This document shows, in pieces, positions 41,932-53,830 of a stretch of DNA of 64,000 bases. The stretch is from Apodospora peruviana (lineage: Eukaryota; Ascomycota; Sordariomycetes; Sordariales; Lasiosphaeriaceae). The notes under the pieces are model-generated. The model did no database searches. It worked only from the letters and a program-made list of their open reading frames with translations, and was not told where the DNA came from. The position numbers and the translations under genes are program-made. The stretch lies in contig JAUEDM010000002.1 in the NCBI GenBank assembly GCA_033439685.1, forward strand, positions 806,001 to 870,000. The letters are read 5' to 3'. Positions within the stretch are counted from its first letter, which is position 1. Each line of letters begins with the position of its first letter.

Positions 41932-42160
41932 TGTGACGACGTACGCACAGGCCTGGCGGGCGAAGGAGGGGTGTAGACACGTGACCTTCAAGTGGCTCGT
42001 GCATCTACACCACTTTCTTCGCTCGAGCGTATTGTAATTTGCTCTTTCTTCTTTTTCTTCTTTTTCTTCTTTTTCTTCTTTTTCTTCTTTGTCTTACTAT
42101 TTTCATAGCATACTATAGATTATAGGAGCTTGACCCTACTTTCTTACGTGGCACGTGACA
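41932..42160 (+). repeat. Family D repeat copy 1 (solo-LTR-like)
   Basis: 229 bp, starts TGTGACGACGTACG and ends GGCACGTGACA. It contains a (CTTCTTTTT)n microsatellite at 42043-42090. The right arm of the inverted repeat lacks this block, so it inserted after the arms arose. Flanking 5-mers do not match. Confidence 0.75.
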
Positions 42161-42827
42161 CCCAGTGCCTTGCAAGGTAGAAGCCTCTGAAACTACAGGG
42201 CCCTGTCAAGCTTCAAAAGCTCTAGAATACAGGGCGTTCAACACCCCTAAACCATTCAGGGGGTATAAACCCCACTGGATCTTCTAGAGCCACAAGCCTC
42301 GCAATCACAGATTACGTGGCAGAACTTACTAGAAATTTACTGTTCCAGTTTTGTACTAGTAGAATAGAAGGCTCGAGAAGCCCACACAGCTTATAATAGG
42401 CCCTCTCCTCTCCTGTACTAAGCAAGCAATAAGCAAGCAACAAGATAGAAAGCAATTCTATTCTTCTTTCAAGTAGTCATAACAACTCAGCGAGTTGTAA
42501 CTTACCAAGCTCTGCAACCCAGTTGTTTTACAGTGCATAGTTTACTGTAACTGCTCTTTTGGCTCTGTACTACAGGCCTTCTTTTTGCTTCCCTCAGCAC
42601 CTTATCAAGCTCTGCTGTTGTTGTACCTCGTACACGCAACGTAGTATGCCAGCCTTGGACCAGTGCCGCCCTACTTCCGCTGTACCTACAGCCCTGTATT
42701 ACAGGCCTGTAAAATCCCACGTAGCAACAATTACATTAGAACAGTAGCTTTAAAGTTATAAAAACGTATAATAATATAAATAAATAAATATTAACAAAAA
42801 TTGGATTTTAATATAAAAGACAACGTT

Positions 42828-43053
42828 TATCACGTGCCACGCAAGAAGTAGGGACAAAGTTTCTATTAATCTATTGTATATTATGAAAATAGTAAGTGAA
42901 AGAAGACGAGAAAACAGAAAGAGAGCAAATTGCCGCGCAGTCGACTGAAACAAGTAATATGTGTGAACGAGCCACAACGCCAAGATTCTGCAGATCACGT
43001 GGCTGCCCCTCCTTTGCCTGCGCAGGTTGCCAAGGCTGCCAACAATCGTCACA
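42828..43053 (-). repeat. Family D repeat copy in the inverted-repeat spacer
   Basis: 226 bp, minus orientation (plus strand reads TATCACGTGCC ... CGTCACA). It is flanked on both sides by ACGTT (42823-42827 and 43054-43058), a 5-bp target duplication. Confidence 0.8.
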
Positions 43054-43790
43054 ACGTTTGTGTTATAAAAGCATATATAATGAATATACTGAGTAAAGGT
43101 ATTGACTTAACATTTTATTAACTTAAAAATATTATTGTTGCTACGTGGCGTTTTACAGGCCTGTAATACAGGGCTGTAGGTACAGCGGAAGTAGGGCGGC
43201 ATTGGTCCAAGGCTGGCATACTACGTTGCGTGTACGAGGTACAACAACAGCAGAGCTTGATAAGGTGCTGAGGGAAGCAAAAAGAAGGCCTGTAGTACAG
43301 AGCCAAAAGGGCAGTTACAGTGAACTATGCACTGTAAAACAACTGGGTTGCAGGGCATGGTAAACTACAACTCGCTGAGTTGTTATGGCTGCTTGAAAGA
43401 AGAATAGAATTGCTTTCTATCTTGTTACTTGCTTATTGCTTGCTTAGTACAGGAGAGGAGAGGGCCTATTATAAGCTGTGTGGGCTTCTCGAGCCTTCTA
43501 TTCTACTAGTACAAAACTGGAACAGTAAATTTCTAGTAAGTTCTGCCACGTAATCTGTGATTTCGTGGCTTGTGGCTCTAGAAGATCCAGTGGGGTTTAT
43601 ACCCCCTGAATGGTTTAGGGGTGTTGAACGCCCTGTATTCTAGAGCTTTTGAAGCTTGACAGGGACCCGGTGGGCCCTGTAATTCTAGAGGCTTCTACCT
43701 TGCAAGGCACTGGGTGCGTGCCTGCAGTTCAGTGTAAGTGCCCCTGTAAGTCAGGGCATTTACAAGGCATTTAGAGCTAGAAACTGACAT

Positions 43791-44370
43791 AGCGTAATGG
43801 TAGTCCAAAATAAAGTTTTAAATTAGAACTGTACTAGTTACTTCCGAAGATATGCCTTCTCTACCCAGAAAGCAGTTATGTAAGTAGAAGGTTAAGTTTA
43901 AGACTTGTTAAAAGCGTTATTCTTAACGTTTTTTACTTGACTTTCAAAACTCGAAGGTGAGATTTCCTAAAAAAAAAGGGGGGGGGGGGGGGGGGCGGGG
44001 ATTATAACAATGTACGTATAGACTACTAGCTTCTTAGCTATATTGTCTTCTAATTTTTTAATTGGCTAATAAGTTTTAGAATTGGAAGGAGGTATTAGAA
44101 GGTTACGTGACGGAGCTAGTGTGTGGCCCGTGCATACACATAATTTTTATGGTTGATTCTACGGCAATTACTCTCTTTCTTCTTTTTGTTATTCGTCTTT
44201 CGATATACTATATATTATAAGAGCCTTTAACCCTACTTCTTACGTGGTACGTGACATTGGGCAACTAGTATAGTAAGCCTAAACCACAGCGATTGTTATA
44301 GCGGTTCAACTACTCTAGTTAGATCAACTATCTTGGTTACATATGTTAAACTGAATGCCTTCATACTGTG
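43791..44370. other. Degraded DNA with poly-G and a partial family D copy
   Basis: Contains an 18-G run (43978-43995) and a partial family D repeat (about 44100-44255, ending TACGTGACA). Otherwise nothing. Confidence 0.5.
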
Positions 44371-44379
44371 GTTTTCAGT

Positions 44380-45060
44380 AGTTTCCAACAAGTGAGCAGC
44401 AGTGCTGATCACCGACTTACAGTGGTATTGATTATTGTGGGCCTGTTTCCCCTGTAACATTCAGGGGCCACCGGCCCCACAGAAGGCTGGAAACCACAAA
44501 GCCTATAACACAGTCTTCAGGGGGTTTTAAGCCCACAGAAGATTCTGGTTATTGCCTTTAAAGGTTAATAGACCCATAGAAGGCTCTGGAATAACAGCTG
44601 ATTTTTTTGCTGTACTCCAGTTACCCACAAGCCTACGGCTACAAGTCAGGCCTGCACCTCTCTCTCTTTTCTCTCCTTGCTGTTGAAGTAGTTCAGTTCA
44701 ACACTTACTGTAGAAGAAGATTGTCAAGTCAATTCAAGGATCAAGATCGTGTATTTGAGCCAACAAGACACTGTCTTGCAATAGAACTCTCCCCTCTTGT
44801 TTACAGTGTGTAGTTCGTTGTACAGGCCTTGTGTCTAAGTTGAATCGTTCAATTACACTTGCTGTTACAGTGCATAGTTCACTGTATTCTTGTGTCTATT
44901 CCTTCCCCTACAGCTTCTGCGTTCTTCCGCTGTGTAGGCTGCAGGTCGTACTATGACTTGCACACCTTTTATAGAGCTAAAGGTAGCCCTGTAGAAGTTG
45001 TTCAGCTCAATAACATAATAAGGCTTTATAGTTAAAAAATTGCTTTAGGCGGTTCCCGCT
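44380..45060 (+). repeat. Dispersed repeat H, copy 1
   Basis: Contains CAACAAGTGAGCAGCAGTGC, GAATAACAGCTGATT and TTGCAATAGAACTCTCCCCTC. The first part recurs inverted at 54800-55215. The second part (from about 44740) recurs directly at 51850-52330. Element type unknown. Confidence 0.65.
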
Positions 45061-45169
45061 GAAGCTTTTAGCGGCTATCGTTAAGCTACGTAATGTTTCT
45101 GCTCCTTGACCAACTAAAATACTCTTGCACCAAGCGGACCGACAAGCGCGGCGCAACAGCAATGCTTTA

Positions 45170-45960
45170 CCTATATCAGTCAATTAAACTACGGTTAAAA
45201 GGTTGGTTAATCTAAACCTTTGTTAATTTTGAAAATTTTCAATCTATAAACGGTTAGTAAATTACTTAGTGAAAGCTAATTAAATTCAACATGTCAAAGT
45301 TAATTAATAAACTAACTACTCAAAACTAGCTAGTTCAAGCTAATTAAGCTAGCTAGAACCAGCTAATCGAAACTAGTTAATTAAAGCCATTTAATTGAAA
45401 TCAATCAAACGAATTAAAGCTAATTAATCAAGGGTAATCTATTTAATTAAAGCCAGTTAATTAATCAAAACTACCTAGTCAGAGCCAGTCCGGCGGCTAA
45501 TTAAGCAAACTAGTTAGTTAATTAAACCAATTAAATTAGTCTAAGCTAGTGAATTAAAGCCAGCTTAGCTGATTAAAGCTAAGTAATTAATTGAAACTGC
45601 TTAAAGCTGATTAATTAATTGAAGCCAGCTTGTTAAAACTAGTCTAACCAATTAAAGCAAGCTATTTAATTGAGCCAATTGAGCTAATTAAAAGCTAGTT
45701 AGGCCAACTAATTAATGCTAATCTAGCCGGATAAAGCCAGTCAGAACCAGCTAATCAAAGTTAATCGAAAGCAATCGAACTAAAACTAGTTGATTAATTG
45801 GAGCTAACCAATTGGAGCTAGTTTAACCAGTTAAGGCTAGTTAAACTAGCTAATTGAAGTTAGTTAATCGAAACCAATTTAACTAGTTAAAACTGAAATT
45901 AGTCGGAGCCAGCTAGTTAAAGCCAGTTAAAAAAGGCTACCTAAGGTAGCTAGGATAATC
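45170..45960. repeat. Degenerate word array, block 1
   Basis: About 800 bp made almost wholly of variants of CTAGTTAATTAAAGC, AGCTAATTAA and GCCAGTTAA at roughly 10-14 bp spacing, without a fixed period. No coding potential. Confidence 0.7.
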
Positions 45961-46239
45961 TCTAATGCAAGAAAAACTTGCCCTAGCTAGGCTAACTGCC
46001 TCCCTAAATGTCCTGCTATGGTACGTAATTCAAATACTTCTTTACTAAATTTATTAGCCTTTTAAGTCTAATATAAACCTAGTTATGGGGCTAGTAGTTT
46101 AGATTAATACTTTTAATTTACGTAACTTTAGATAAAGTAAGGTAAATTTTCAAGGAGGAAATTAGCGTAATAAGCTGACTGTTAATAGCTTATAGCAGGT
46201 GTAACGGGCAAGGCAGTGTATTGCAACTAGCTAGGCCTA
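45961..46239. other. AT-rich degraded DNA
   Basis: No gene or element recognised. Confidence 0.4.
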
Positions 46240-46520
46240 CTCTACGAAGACGCAGAACATGAGGAAAAAGAGGAAAAGAAAGGAAGTCTCGTGGGAAGAC
46301 AACCTCCAACTGTACACATCTGCGGAAGACAGAAGGTTCTAGAGCCGCCATGGGTCTGGTTGTGGTTTAGTGTTGTGGTCCGTGTAGGTGCTTGTCGTTT
46401 CTGGGAATGGCTTCGTTCAGGGGTCGCCGGTGGGGCGCTGCCTCGCCGCCGTGGTCCTGGGCTCCATGCCGAGGGTCGCCGAGGCGGCACCAGGGCTCAG
46501 CCCGTCACAGATTCCGCCAT
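46240..46520. other. GC-rich island in AT-rich DNA
   Basis: About 280 bp of high-GC sequence (for example CGCTGCCTCGCCGCCGTGG) flanked by word arrays. Open frames exist on both strands but show no domain. Possibly a fragment of another element. Confidence 0.45.
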
Positions 46521-46529
46521 CACAATGCT

Positions 46530-46800
46530 AATTAATCTAAGTTAATCTAGCTAATTAGATAGATCTAGCTAATGAAAACTAGTGACATCGCAAAAGGAGT
46601 GAGGTACTAGAGTTGCCTCTAGGCCTTGGAATTCAACTAGATAAGCCTGTACGATCCAGACTTACTAGCTACTACCACGGATCTCATGCATGAGCTAGTC
46701 TAGCTAGTCGGAGCTAGCTAATTGAAGCTGATCAAACAAGTTAAAGCTAATTCAATAAGCTAATTGAGCTAATAAGTAAGCTAGTTTCAAGTAAGTTTAC
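46530..46800. repeat. Degenerate word array, block 2
   Basis: Same AGCTAATTGAAGCTGATCAA-type words as block 1, interrupted by GTGACATCGCAAAAGGAGTG (46580-46599). A close variant of that interruption reappears near 55367. Confidence 0.55.
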
Positions 46801-47086
46801 AAGTATAAGGTAAAATAAAGTAGATAAAAACGAAGTGCCTTATAGTAGGTAAACCAGGTTAGTGATATTGATTAGCTTAGGGAAACTAACTAGCTTAAGG
46901 AGTTTAATTAAGATAATTTCTAATACTAAGCTAACCTTTTTTCCTTAACCTAATTACCTAATAGGTCTAATTGTCTTTCTTTAGCAGTTAAAATAACTAA
47001 TTTGTTAAGATAGTTTAATTACTTTAATATGGTATATATGGTAGCCATTTTGGCTACGAGATGTATGCATGCACCTGGGATAGTTC

Positions 47087-48960
47087 CTTAACCAATTCAA
47101 GAGAGCAAAGACTGTCATCCTATCAAAGATGGGGAAAACGCCTGCAGTATACCAGACACCAGGAGGTTACAGGCCTATTGCCTTACTGCCAACCCTAGCG
47201 AAAGTAATAGAGTCGGTGGTAACCAACAAGGTTACACAAGCCGCCAAAGCCAACGGCTTGCTCCCCAACGAGCAGATGGGCAACAGAGCGCACCGATCGA
47301 CAGAGTTAGCGGTCCGGCTAGTGGTTTCCCAAATTCAAGAAGCGTGGAGACAGAAAGCTACCGCATCATTACTGCAACTAGATATATCGGGAGCCTTTGA
47401 CACGGTCAACCACATCCGGCTACTAGCTACGCTTTGCGATATAAAGTTTTCGAGTTGGTTAGTTTTATGGGTAAAGAACTGGCTGATCGGCCGGGAAGCC
47501 ACGCTCAACTTCGACGGCCAGACAGCTACCCCAACAGCGGTATGAGCAGAAGTCCTCCTTATCCTCTACATCGCCTCTCTCTACGAGCAATTAAAAGAGG
47601 AACACCCACACTTGTCAATAGCGGGGTTCGCAGATGACACCAACCTTATTCTTATTGTCTTTTGCCCAGATCCAGAGACAAACGTCAGAGAGCCGGAGGC
47701 AGCCTGGAAGATATGCCTACAGTGGGCAGAGACTCGGGGGATGGCCTTTGGCCCAGAAAAGAGCGAACTAATTCACTTCAATAAGGGAAGGAAACAGTGG
47801 ATTAACCAGCTAAGTCTTGCCCAACCGGGAAGAGGGACCATTCCAGTAAAGCCAGTAGTAGCCTCGCCCGATTTTTAGGAGTCTGGCTGGACTGAGAAAT
47901 TCGATTGGAAGGCTCATCTCGGTGAAGTGGAAAGAAAACTGAGAACCCAGAGCTTTGCCTTGACAAAACTTGCGGTGAAGACATGGAGACTGGGACTAGC
48001 CAAAGCACGAGAGATGTACTCCAAGTGCATCCGGTCCGCAATAGCCTACGGTGCATCGTCATTCTACATCCCCACTAGAAAGGGAGACAAACCAGAGACA
48101 AGAGGGATCACCAAGACGCTCACAAAAGCCCATAATAAATGCTTACAAACAGTAGCAGGGGCGTTCAAGTCGACGCCAATCTGCAATCTCAACCCCGAAA
48201 CGTGGGTGCCGCCATTGGATCTGTACTTGAACAAGCGACTGGCAGACTTTGAAACACGGCTGCAAAGTCCCTCCCTCGAGGATGGCCAAGGAGGAATGAA
48301 GACCTCAGAGAGCACCATCAACAACGCCTGCGCCAAGCTACACCAGAGGTTCACGTCGAGGAGAGACAAGAGAGGCCGAAAACAAGCTGTCGGACCACAG
48401 AGGCCAACAACGGTAGAACAAGCCGCTATAACGATCGCAGCCTAGACTGGGGGAACCAACGAGACGGATGGGGTGCTACAGGAGGTATGGAGGGAGAGGT
48501 GGTTAAGGGAACGGAACGGCCGGGCAACGACAAGGCCAGCGGACGACCTAGACACAAGAAACAGACCATCTTTAGAGACAAGACACTCAAAAGACACTCG
48601 GGCCTCAACAAGGCCAAAAGTTCACTACTGGTCCAAATTTGAACCGGCAATATAGCTCCGGGGCTTCCTGTTTAAGCGGTGACTTCCAGACGTTATAACA
48701 CCATTTTGTGAGTGCGGAGAATGGCGCGAGACCGTCGAACACCTGGTCATGTGGTATTCGGCCCCACCGTTGAGCCGAAGATGGGAGAGACCAGAGATTC
48801 AGACTCGATGAGACTTTCACTCTGTCCTCCAGGGCATTGATCCTCCAGCTGCACGTCTAACGAGAAGAATCCTGAGCTGGTTGATGGATGCGGGAAGATT
48901 ACCAATGTACAATCTGGCAAGGAAGCTAGAGTTGGAGTCGGCGGTTTAAGACCCCTCCAT
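47087..48960 (+). mobile_element. 5'-truncated, dead non-LTR retrotransposon (Tad-like LINE)
   Basis: Frames on the plus strand together read as a LINE reverse transcriptase: FKRAKTVILSKMGKT, GGYRPIALLPTLAKVIESVV, motif A LLQLDISGAFDTVNH and motif C AGFADDTNLIL, followed by the thumb region. A C-terminal CECGEWRETVEHLV resembles the Cys/His motif after the RT in fungal Tad/MGL-type elements. It is broken by stops (47543, 47876 and others) and frame changes. No endonuclease or ORF1 is present: homology starts abruptly near 47087 in AT-rich DNA, as with 5' truncation. No poly-A or target duplication was identified. Confidence 0.85.
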
Positions 48961-49292
48961 CGAAGGCCAGGAGGCCTTCTTCTTTTGTATTCACAGGCTC
49001 AGTCACTGATGTGTGTGTTCTTTGATTGTCGGTGCCAGCTTTTCACCCGAACGGTAAGGGTACGGTTTTCCTGTACAGTAAATAATTTGAGGGTCCGACA
49101 CGCTTAAGCGCATAGCGGTGTATGAATAATAATATAAAACTATTATAAGAGTTATGTTAAAGTATTTTCTATTGTTATAACGTTATGTAAATATATTAAA
49201 ATATGTTGATAATTTTAAATTTTCTTTTATTGTTAACCGAATTAATCGTATTTACTTAATCAAATAATTCTAGTTAATAGTATAAATTAATA
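48961..49292. other. AT-rich degraded DNA
   Basis: Nothing recognised between the LINE relic and the Fot1 element. Confidence 0.4.
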
Positions 49293-49294
49293 TA

Positions 49295-51108
49295 ACGTGC
49301 GTGATAAGCGAGTCAGCCACTTCCCAACGCGACGCGGTTCTTCCGTACAAAACACCAAATCTCTCTATAACCAACAATGGAAAATACTTCGTACGAAGCT
49401 AGGATAAACCGAGCACTCAACGCTCTTCAAAAAGACCCAAATCATAGCAACCGAGCCGCAGCAACAATATACACCGTCAATAAGGATACGCTCCGTGACC
49501 GACGCGCTGGTCGGTCTGCATAAAGCGATATTCTAACCAACTCACGCAAACTTAGCGATTTAGAAGAGAAAACAATTGTTCAATACATTATTGAACTATG
49601 TGCACGCGCATTTCGCTCCCGGCCTTCGTACGTATGAGATATGGCTAATCAACTGCTCGGGGAACTTGACGCGTCCGCTGTTGTCATATTATGTACTCGC
49701 AACTTTGTCAAGCGCCAGCCAGAACTTCGGACGCAGTTTACACGTAAATACAACTATCAGATGGCCAAATGTTAGAATCCATAATTTATCAGCAAATGGG
49801 TTGCCCTTGCGCACAACATCAAGCTCAAATACGGCATCCTCGACGACGATTCGTACAATTTCAACGAGACCGGCTTATGATGAGTATTATTATTACCAGC
49901 ATGGTAGTTACTATCATCGATGGCCGTATCAGGGCCAAGCAAGCTTAACCTGGCAATCGAGAATGGGCTACGGTTATCCAAGGAGTGAATGCTCTAGGTT
50001 GGGCCATCCCGCCAGTCATCCTCTTGGCTAGGCAATATCATCTTGCCAACTGGTATCAAGAGTGTAACCTTCCGGCTACATGGCGCATTGCAACAACCGA
50101 CGATGGCTGGACAACGAATGAAAAAGGCATGGATTGGATTCGGCACTTTGATTTACACACAAAATATCGTACGAAGGGCACATACCGGCTGCTGATCCTT
50201 GACGACCACAATAGCCATCACTGGGAAGAATTCAAAACCTACTGCAGGGAGTACAACATTAATACACTCTGTATGCCTCCGAACTCCTCGCACCTACTTC
50301 AGCCATTGGATATTGGCTGTTTTGGGCCGTTGAAGAAGGCGTACAGCTGCCAGATTAAGCAGTTGATGTGGATGAATATTACACAAATTAGGAAGTTGGA
50401 GGTTCTTTGTGCGTTCAGAGATGTCACTTGCTTCAACTACAGAATATAATATTCAGGGAGGGTTTGCTGGAACTGGCCTTGTGCCGTATGACCCAGAGAG
50501 GGCAATATCTAACTTGGATGTGCGGCTCCAGACCCCATCATCCCGGCTTTGAGGCCAGGTACGGCACTACCTTGGGTGTCTCAAACGCCAAACAACCCTC
50601 GAGAAGCAACCTCACAGTGAGAGCTTACCAAACCCCGAATTTTCCAATCATCAAGGCAGCTAGCTCCCCAACCTCTATGCTAGCCGCTGTGGACCAGTTT
50701 TCCAAGAGAGCAATGGCTATAATGCACGAAGTTGCTCTGTTGCGTGTAGAGGTCTCTTCGCTGCGCAAGGCCAATGAGAGACTTAGTAAAAGGCAGAGAT
50801 CCAAAAAGAATACGTGTGCAGTTTGAAGGGTCACTTACCGTACAAGAAGCACAGGATTTATTGGATCAGAAGGCTGTGGGAGCAGGAAACATGACAAAAT
50901 TGTGGTGGTGCAGGGGGAATATCGTACAAAGATTTGTAGCGTGTGCAGCAGGCCTAGCCATAGTGCACGCACGTGCAAGGAGGCTGTAGAATTGTCTGAG
51001 TTATCTATTTCTATTTGAATAATTGTTATTTCCTAGTGCTGGGGTTGTGTAGTTGGCGATGAATATAGTGAGGTGATAGAAAGTGGCTGACTCACTTATC
51101 ACGCACGT
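49295..51108 (+). mobile_element. Dead Fot1/pogo-type DNA transposon, copy 1
   Basis: The 1.8-kb element is bounded by inverted repeats (ACGTGCGTGATAAG at the left, CTTATCACGCACGT at the right; similarity extends to about 28 bp) and flanked by TA on both sides (49293-49294, 51109-51110), as for Tc1/mariner. Frames encode a DDE_1 transposase: MENTSYEARINRALNALQKD at 49378, NREWATVIQGVNALGWAIPP, LLILDDHNSHHWEEF and LCMPPNSSHLLQPLDIGCFG. A CSVCSRPSHSARTC zinc knuckle lies near the C-terminus. At least four stops and several frame changes make it inactive. It shares inverted repeats and most of its sequence with the copy at 61211-62955. Confidence 0.92.
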
Positions 51109-51110
51109 TA

Positions 51111-51410
51111 CCTTTAATCGGCTCTATTAGCTTTAATTAGCTCAACTAGCTTCGATTAATTGACTTTAACTAGCTTAATTACTTTTGATTAATCTAACTA
51201 GCTACGACCAGCTGGCTTCGATTAGCTTAACTAGCTTCGATTAATTAGCTCGTTTTAACTAGTTAGATTAGCTTCAATTGATTAGCTTCGATTGACTTGA
51301 TGAACTAGTTGACTGGCTTCGACTGGCTTTAATTGGTTAGCTTTAACTAAATAAGAAGCTTTAATGAGCTCCGCTAGCTTTGATTAACCAGCTTCGGCTA
51401 TTTGCCTTAC
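51111..51410. repeat. Degenerate word array, block 3
   Basis: Same words as block 1 but mostly reverse-complement (GCTTTAATTAGCTCAACTAG). It directly abuts the transposon right end. Confidence 0.65.
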
Positions 51411-51849
51411 TTCCTTATACTAGTTTATGTTTCGTATGTTTTGTAGAATTTCCCGATAGGCCTACTTCGGTAGTTTCAATATTTTTATATTTGGTTTATC
51501 CTATTATATAGCTCGCTCAAATTCTTCTATAGTTATTACTATTAAATAAACAGACCTGTAGTCGTTTAGCTGTGACAGCGGTTGCACATAACCTACTACA
51601 ACTGTGCTAACACCCCTTCAATCCAAAAGGATATCGGAATTCCAAGGCAACAAGGGTTGGAATCTAGTAGGTTAATACTGCATGGGCCCAGGCCTTGACA
51701 TTAACTGTTATTATAAACATTATTACGTTTAGTTGTTTGATGTCTAATAGATCCATTAGTTTTAGATTTAGAGCTTTCATTTGTATATTTGGTTGATATA
51801 ATTATGGTTGAACTTTTAGGCTTGTATTTCTTTTCTTATTATTGTAGAA
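51411..51849. other. AT-rich degraded DNA
   Basis: No gene or element recognised. Confidence 0.4.
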
Positions 51850-52330
51850 GATTATTAGTGGTTAACTAAAGAATTGAGATACTGTATTTTAGCCAACAAG
51901 ATTTTGTCTTTGAAATAGAATTCTCCCCTCGTGTTTAAAGCGCATAGTTCGTTGTACAGCCCTTGTGCCTAAATTAAATCGTCCTCTAACACTTGTTGCT
52001 ACAGTGCATAGGTCACTGTATTCTTGTTCTATTGTTTCCCCTACAGCTTTCGTACTGCTGTTGCTTCCGCATTTCTTCCGCCGATGTGCAGGCTGCAAGT
52101 TGTACTAAAACGTGCACCACCTTCTATAGAGCTCAAAGTAGCCCGTAGAAGTAGATCAGCTCAACATTATTACTAATATTAGTAATATAGCGTCTATTAT
52201 AGTGGTTAAACTATCCTAGGAAGATCAACTACCCTAGCTTCATAACGAGACTCTATAATTGACAATCTGCTTTTAGGGGGTTCCCACTGAAGTTTTCAGT
52301 GGCTGTTGGCAAGCCGCGTAGGGTTTCTGC
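51850..52330 (+). repeat. Dispersed repeat H, partial copy
   Basis: Direct copy of the second part of the 44380-45060 repeat (AGCCAACAAGA..TTGT, GAATTCTCCCCTCGTGTTTA, GCGCATAGTTCGTTGTACAG). Confidence 0.65.
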
Positions 52331-52349
52331 CACTTCGAGCCACGTAACA

Positions 52350-52560
52350 GTCTTACCAATCTAGCCAGTCAAGGCTAATTAATTGAAGCCAGCCAATCGA
52401 AGCTAGTCCAACCAGTCAAAGCCAGTCATTAATTTAGTCGTTAAGCTAGTAGTAAGTCAGTCGATCTAACTAATAAACGACTACAACTAACACAACTAAA
52501 CGCCAATCAGCGGTTAGCGTTTTACTAATTGGCCAATTAATTAGTCGACTAATTAAATAC
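52350..52560. repeat. Degenerate word array, block 4
   Basis: Short block of AATTGAAGCCAGCCAATCGA-type words followed by AT-rich DNA. Confidence 0.55.
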
Positions 52561-52661
52561 AAAATAGCAAATATAATGCGGTAATTATAGGACGGTTAGT
52601 AAGTGTAGAGTAGTAGTACGTTTAAGGTATAATTAATATAGTAAGTATGTAAGAAATACAG

Positions 52662-52683
52662 TATATATATATATATATATATA
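52662..52683. repeat. (TA)n microsatellite
   Basis: Eleven uninterrupted TA units. Confidence 0.9.
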
Positions 52684-52722
52684 ACAGCGCTTCAATAGCA
52701 GCAATACAAAACCTATAAGGCA

Positions 52723-52948
52723 TGTGACGGCACGCACATAAAGCAATGAGACAGAGCCACAGTAAACTAAAGAGGTATACGTGGAATACTAAGCTAAAGA
52801 TGAAAAAAAGAAGTAAATCTACAATCCAGAATCGAAGAATATATGGTGGTGCGTGGTGGGTGCACGGACCATGCTCTGGTCAACCCCACATGCCCGTCAC
52901 GTAATCTGCAGCAGGAAAAGAATGGTGCCTTGAGTAGGCTCCATAACA
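52723..52948 (-). repeat. Family E repeat copy 1 (solo-LTR-like)
   Basis: 226 bp, plus strand TGTGACGGCACG ... CCATAACA. Flanked by a perfect 5-bp duplication AGGCA (52718-52722, 52949-52953). Inverted relative to the copy at 56909-57140. Confidence 0.85.
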
Positions 52949-53056
52949 AGGCACGTCATTTCATGGCCTTCAGCGGTTCAACTATTCTAGCGAGATCCAC
53001 TACCTAGCGAGCGTAACTAGCCTAGTAACTCCCGCTGTTATTACTTTTAGGACTAT

Positions 53057-53219
53057 TGTGACGGTCGGTGCGATTGAGTGTTGATTGAATTGATTACAAT
53101 CGTCAACGGTATATAACCCATTAGAATTCCAAAGGCTGACACCTTTGGTATTCTGGCATCCCTTTGCGATGGAGGGGGGTTTGGTGTAATGCTTTGGGTC
53201 ATTGCACTGGCTCGTCACA
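53057..53219 (-). repeat. Family A repeat copy 2 (solo-LTR-like)
   Basis: 163 bp, inverted relative to copy 1. Ends TGTGACGG and CGTCACA. Perfect 5-bp target duplication ACTAT (53052-53056, 53220-53224). Confidence 0.88.
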
Positions 53220-53409
53220 ACTATGCTAGCGATGCCTCACTAGACTAGGTGCCCCCTAGTGGTCCCGCTCCGGTATCCTAATCACACAATAAAGCCCTAT
53301 AATGCTTCAAAGACCCCCCCTTAAAACTTTCAGTAGCTATTAATAAGCTGCGCAACGACCTTACCCGTTCAAACCAAGCAATGCTCCTAACCTAACCGAA
53401 CTAACTAAC
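53220..53409. other. AT-rich degraded DNA
   Basis: Nothing recognised. Confidence 0.4.
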
Positions 53410-53830
53410 CGACCCCGTACGACCAAAACGCTCCTACCATTTTCCGTCAATTAACAAATCATAACGTCAACGGGCCACCTGCGATCAATTTAACAAAATC
53501 AATCAACAAGCCAAACCCCAGTCAAAGTCAACCAATAGAAATCAATCAATTTAGCCAGTTAAGGCCAGCTAATTAACGAAACCCAGCTAATTGAAGCCAG
53601 CCAGTCGGACCCAGTTGAACCTAGTTAAAGCCAGCTAATTAAAGCCAGTCGGATCTGGTCGAAGCTAATCGGAACCAGCCAGTCAAAGCGAGTCCATCGA
53701 AACCAGTCCAGCCAGTCAAAGCCAGCCAATCCAGCCAATCGAAGCCAGTCAATCAAAGCTAGTAAATCAGCCGATCCAGCCCATAACCGACTACAACCAA
53801 CACAGTCAAATGCCAACCAGCACTCCGCCA
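53410..53830. repeat. Degenerate word array, block 5
   Basis: Words such as AGCCAGCCAATCGAAGCCAG; more C-rich than the other blocks (CCAGTC for CTAGTT), as if less mutated by C-to-T change. Confidence 0.6.

Larger units (their letters stand above)
41885..43790. repeat. Large inverted repeat (about 1.9 kb)
   Basis: The left arm (41885-42732) and right arm (43135-43790) are reverse complements with high identity by eye, separated by a 0.4-kb spacer. Landmarks in both arms are CTGTATTACAGGCCTGTAAAA near the centre, GTACCTCGTACACGCAACGTAG, and TCTAGAAGATCCAGTGGGGTTTA written in the right arm. The left arm carries a family D insertion (41932-42160) and the spacer carries a second one. Mirror ORFs in the two arms are by-products of the symmetry, not genes. 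Confidence 0.85.

Noticed and set aside
42559..43306. Identical ORFs in mirror positions
   Set aside because: They are produced by the two arms of the inverted repeat, not by genes.
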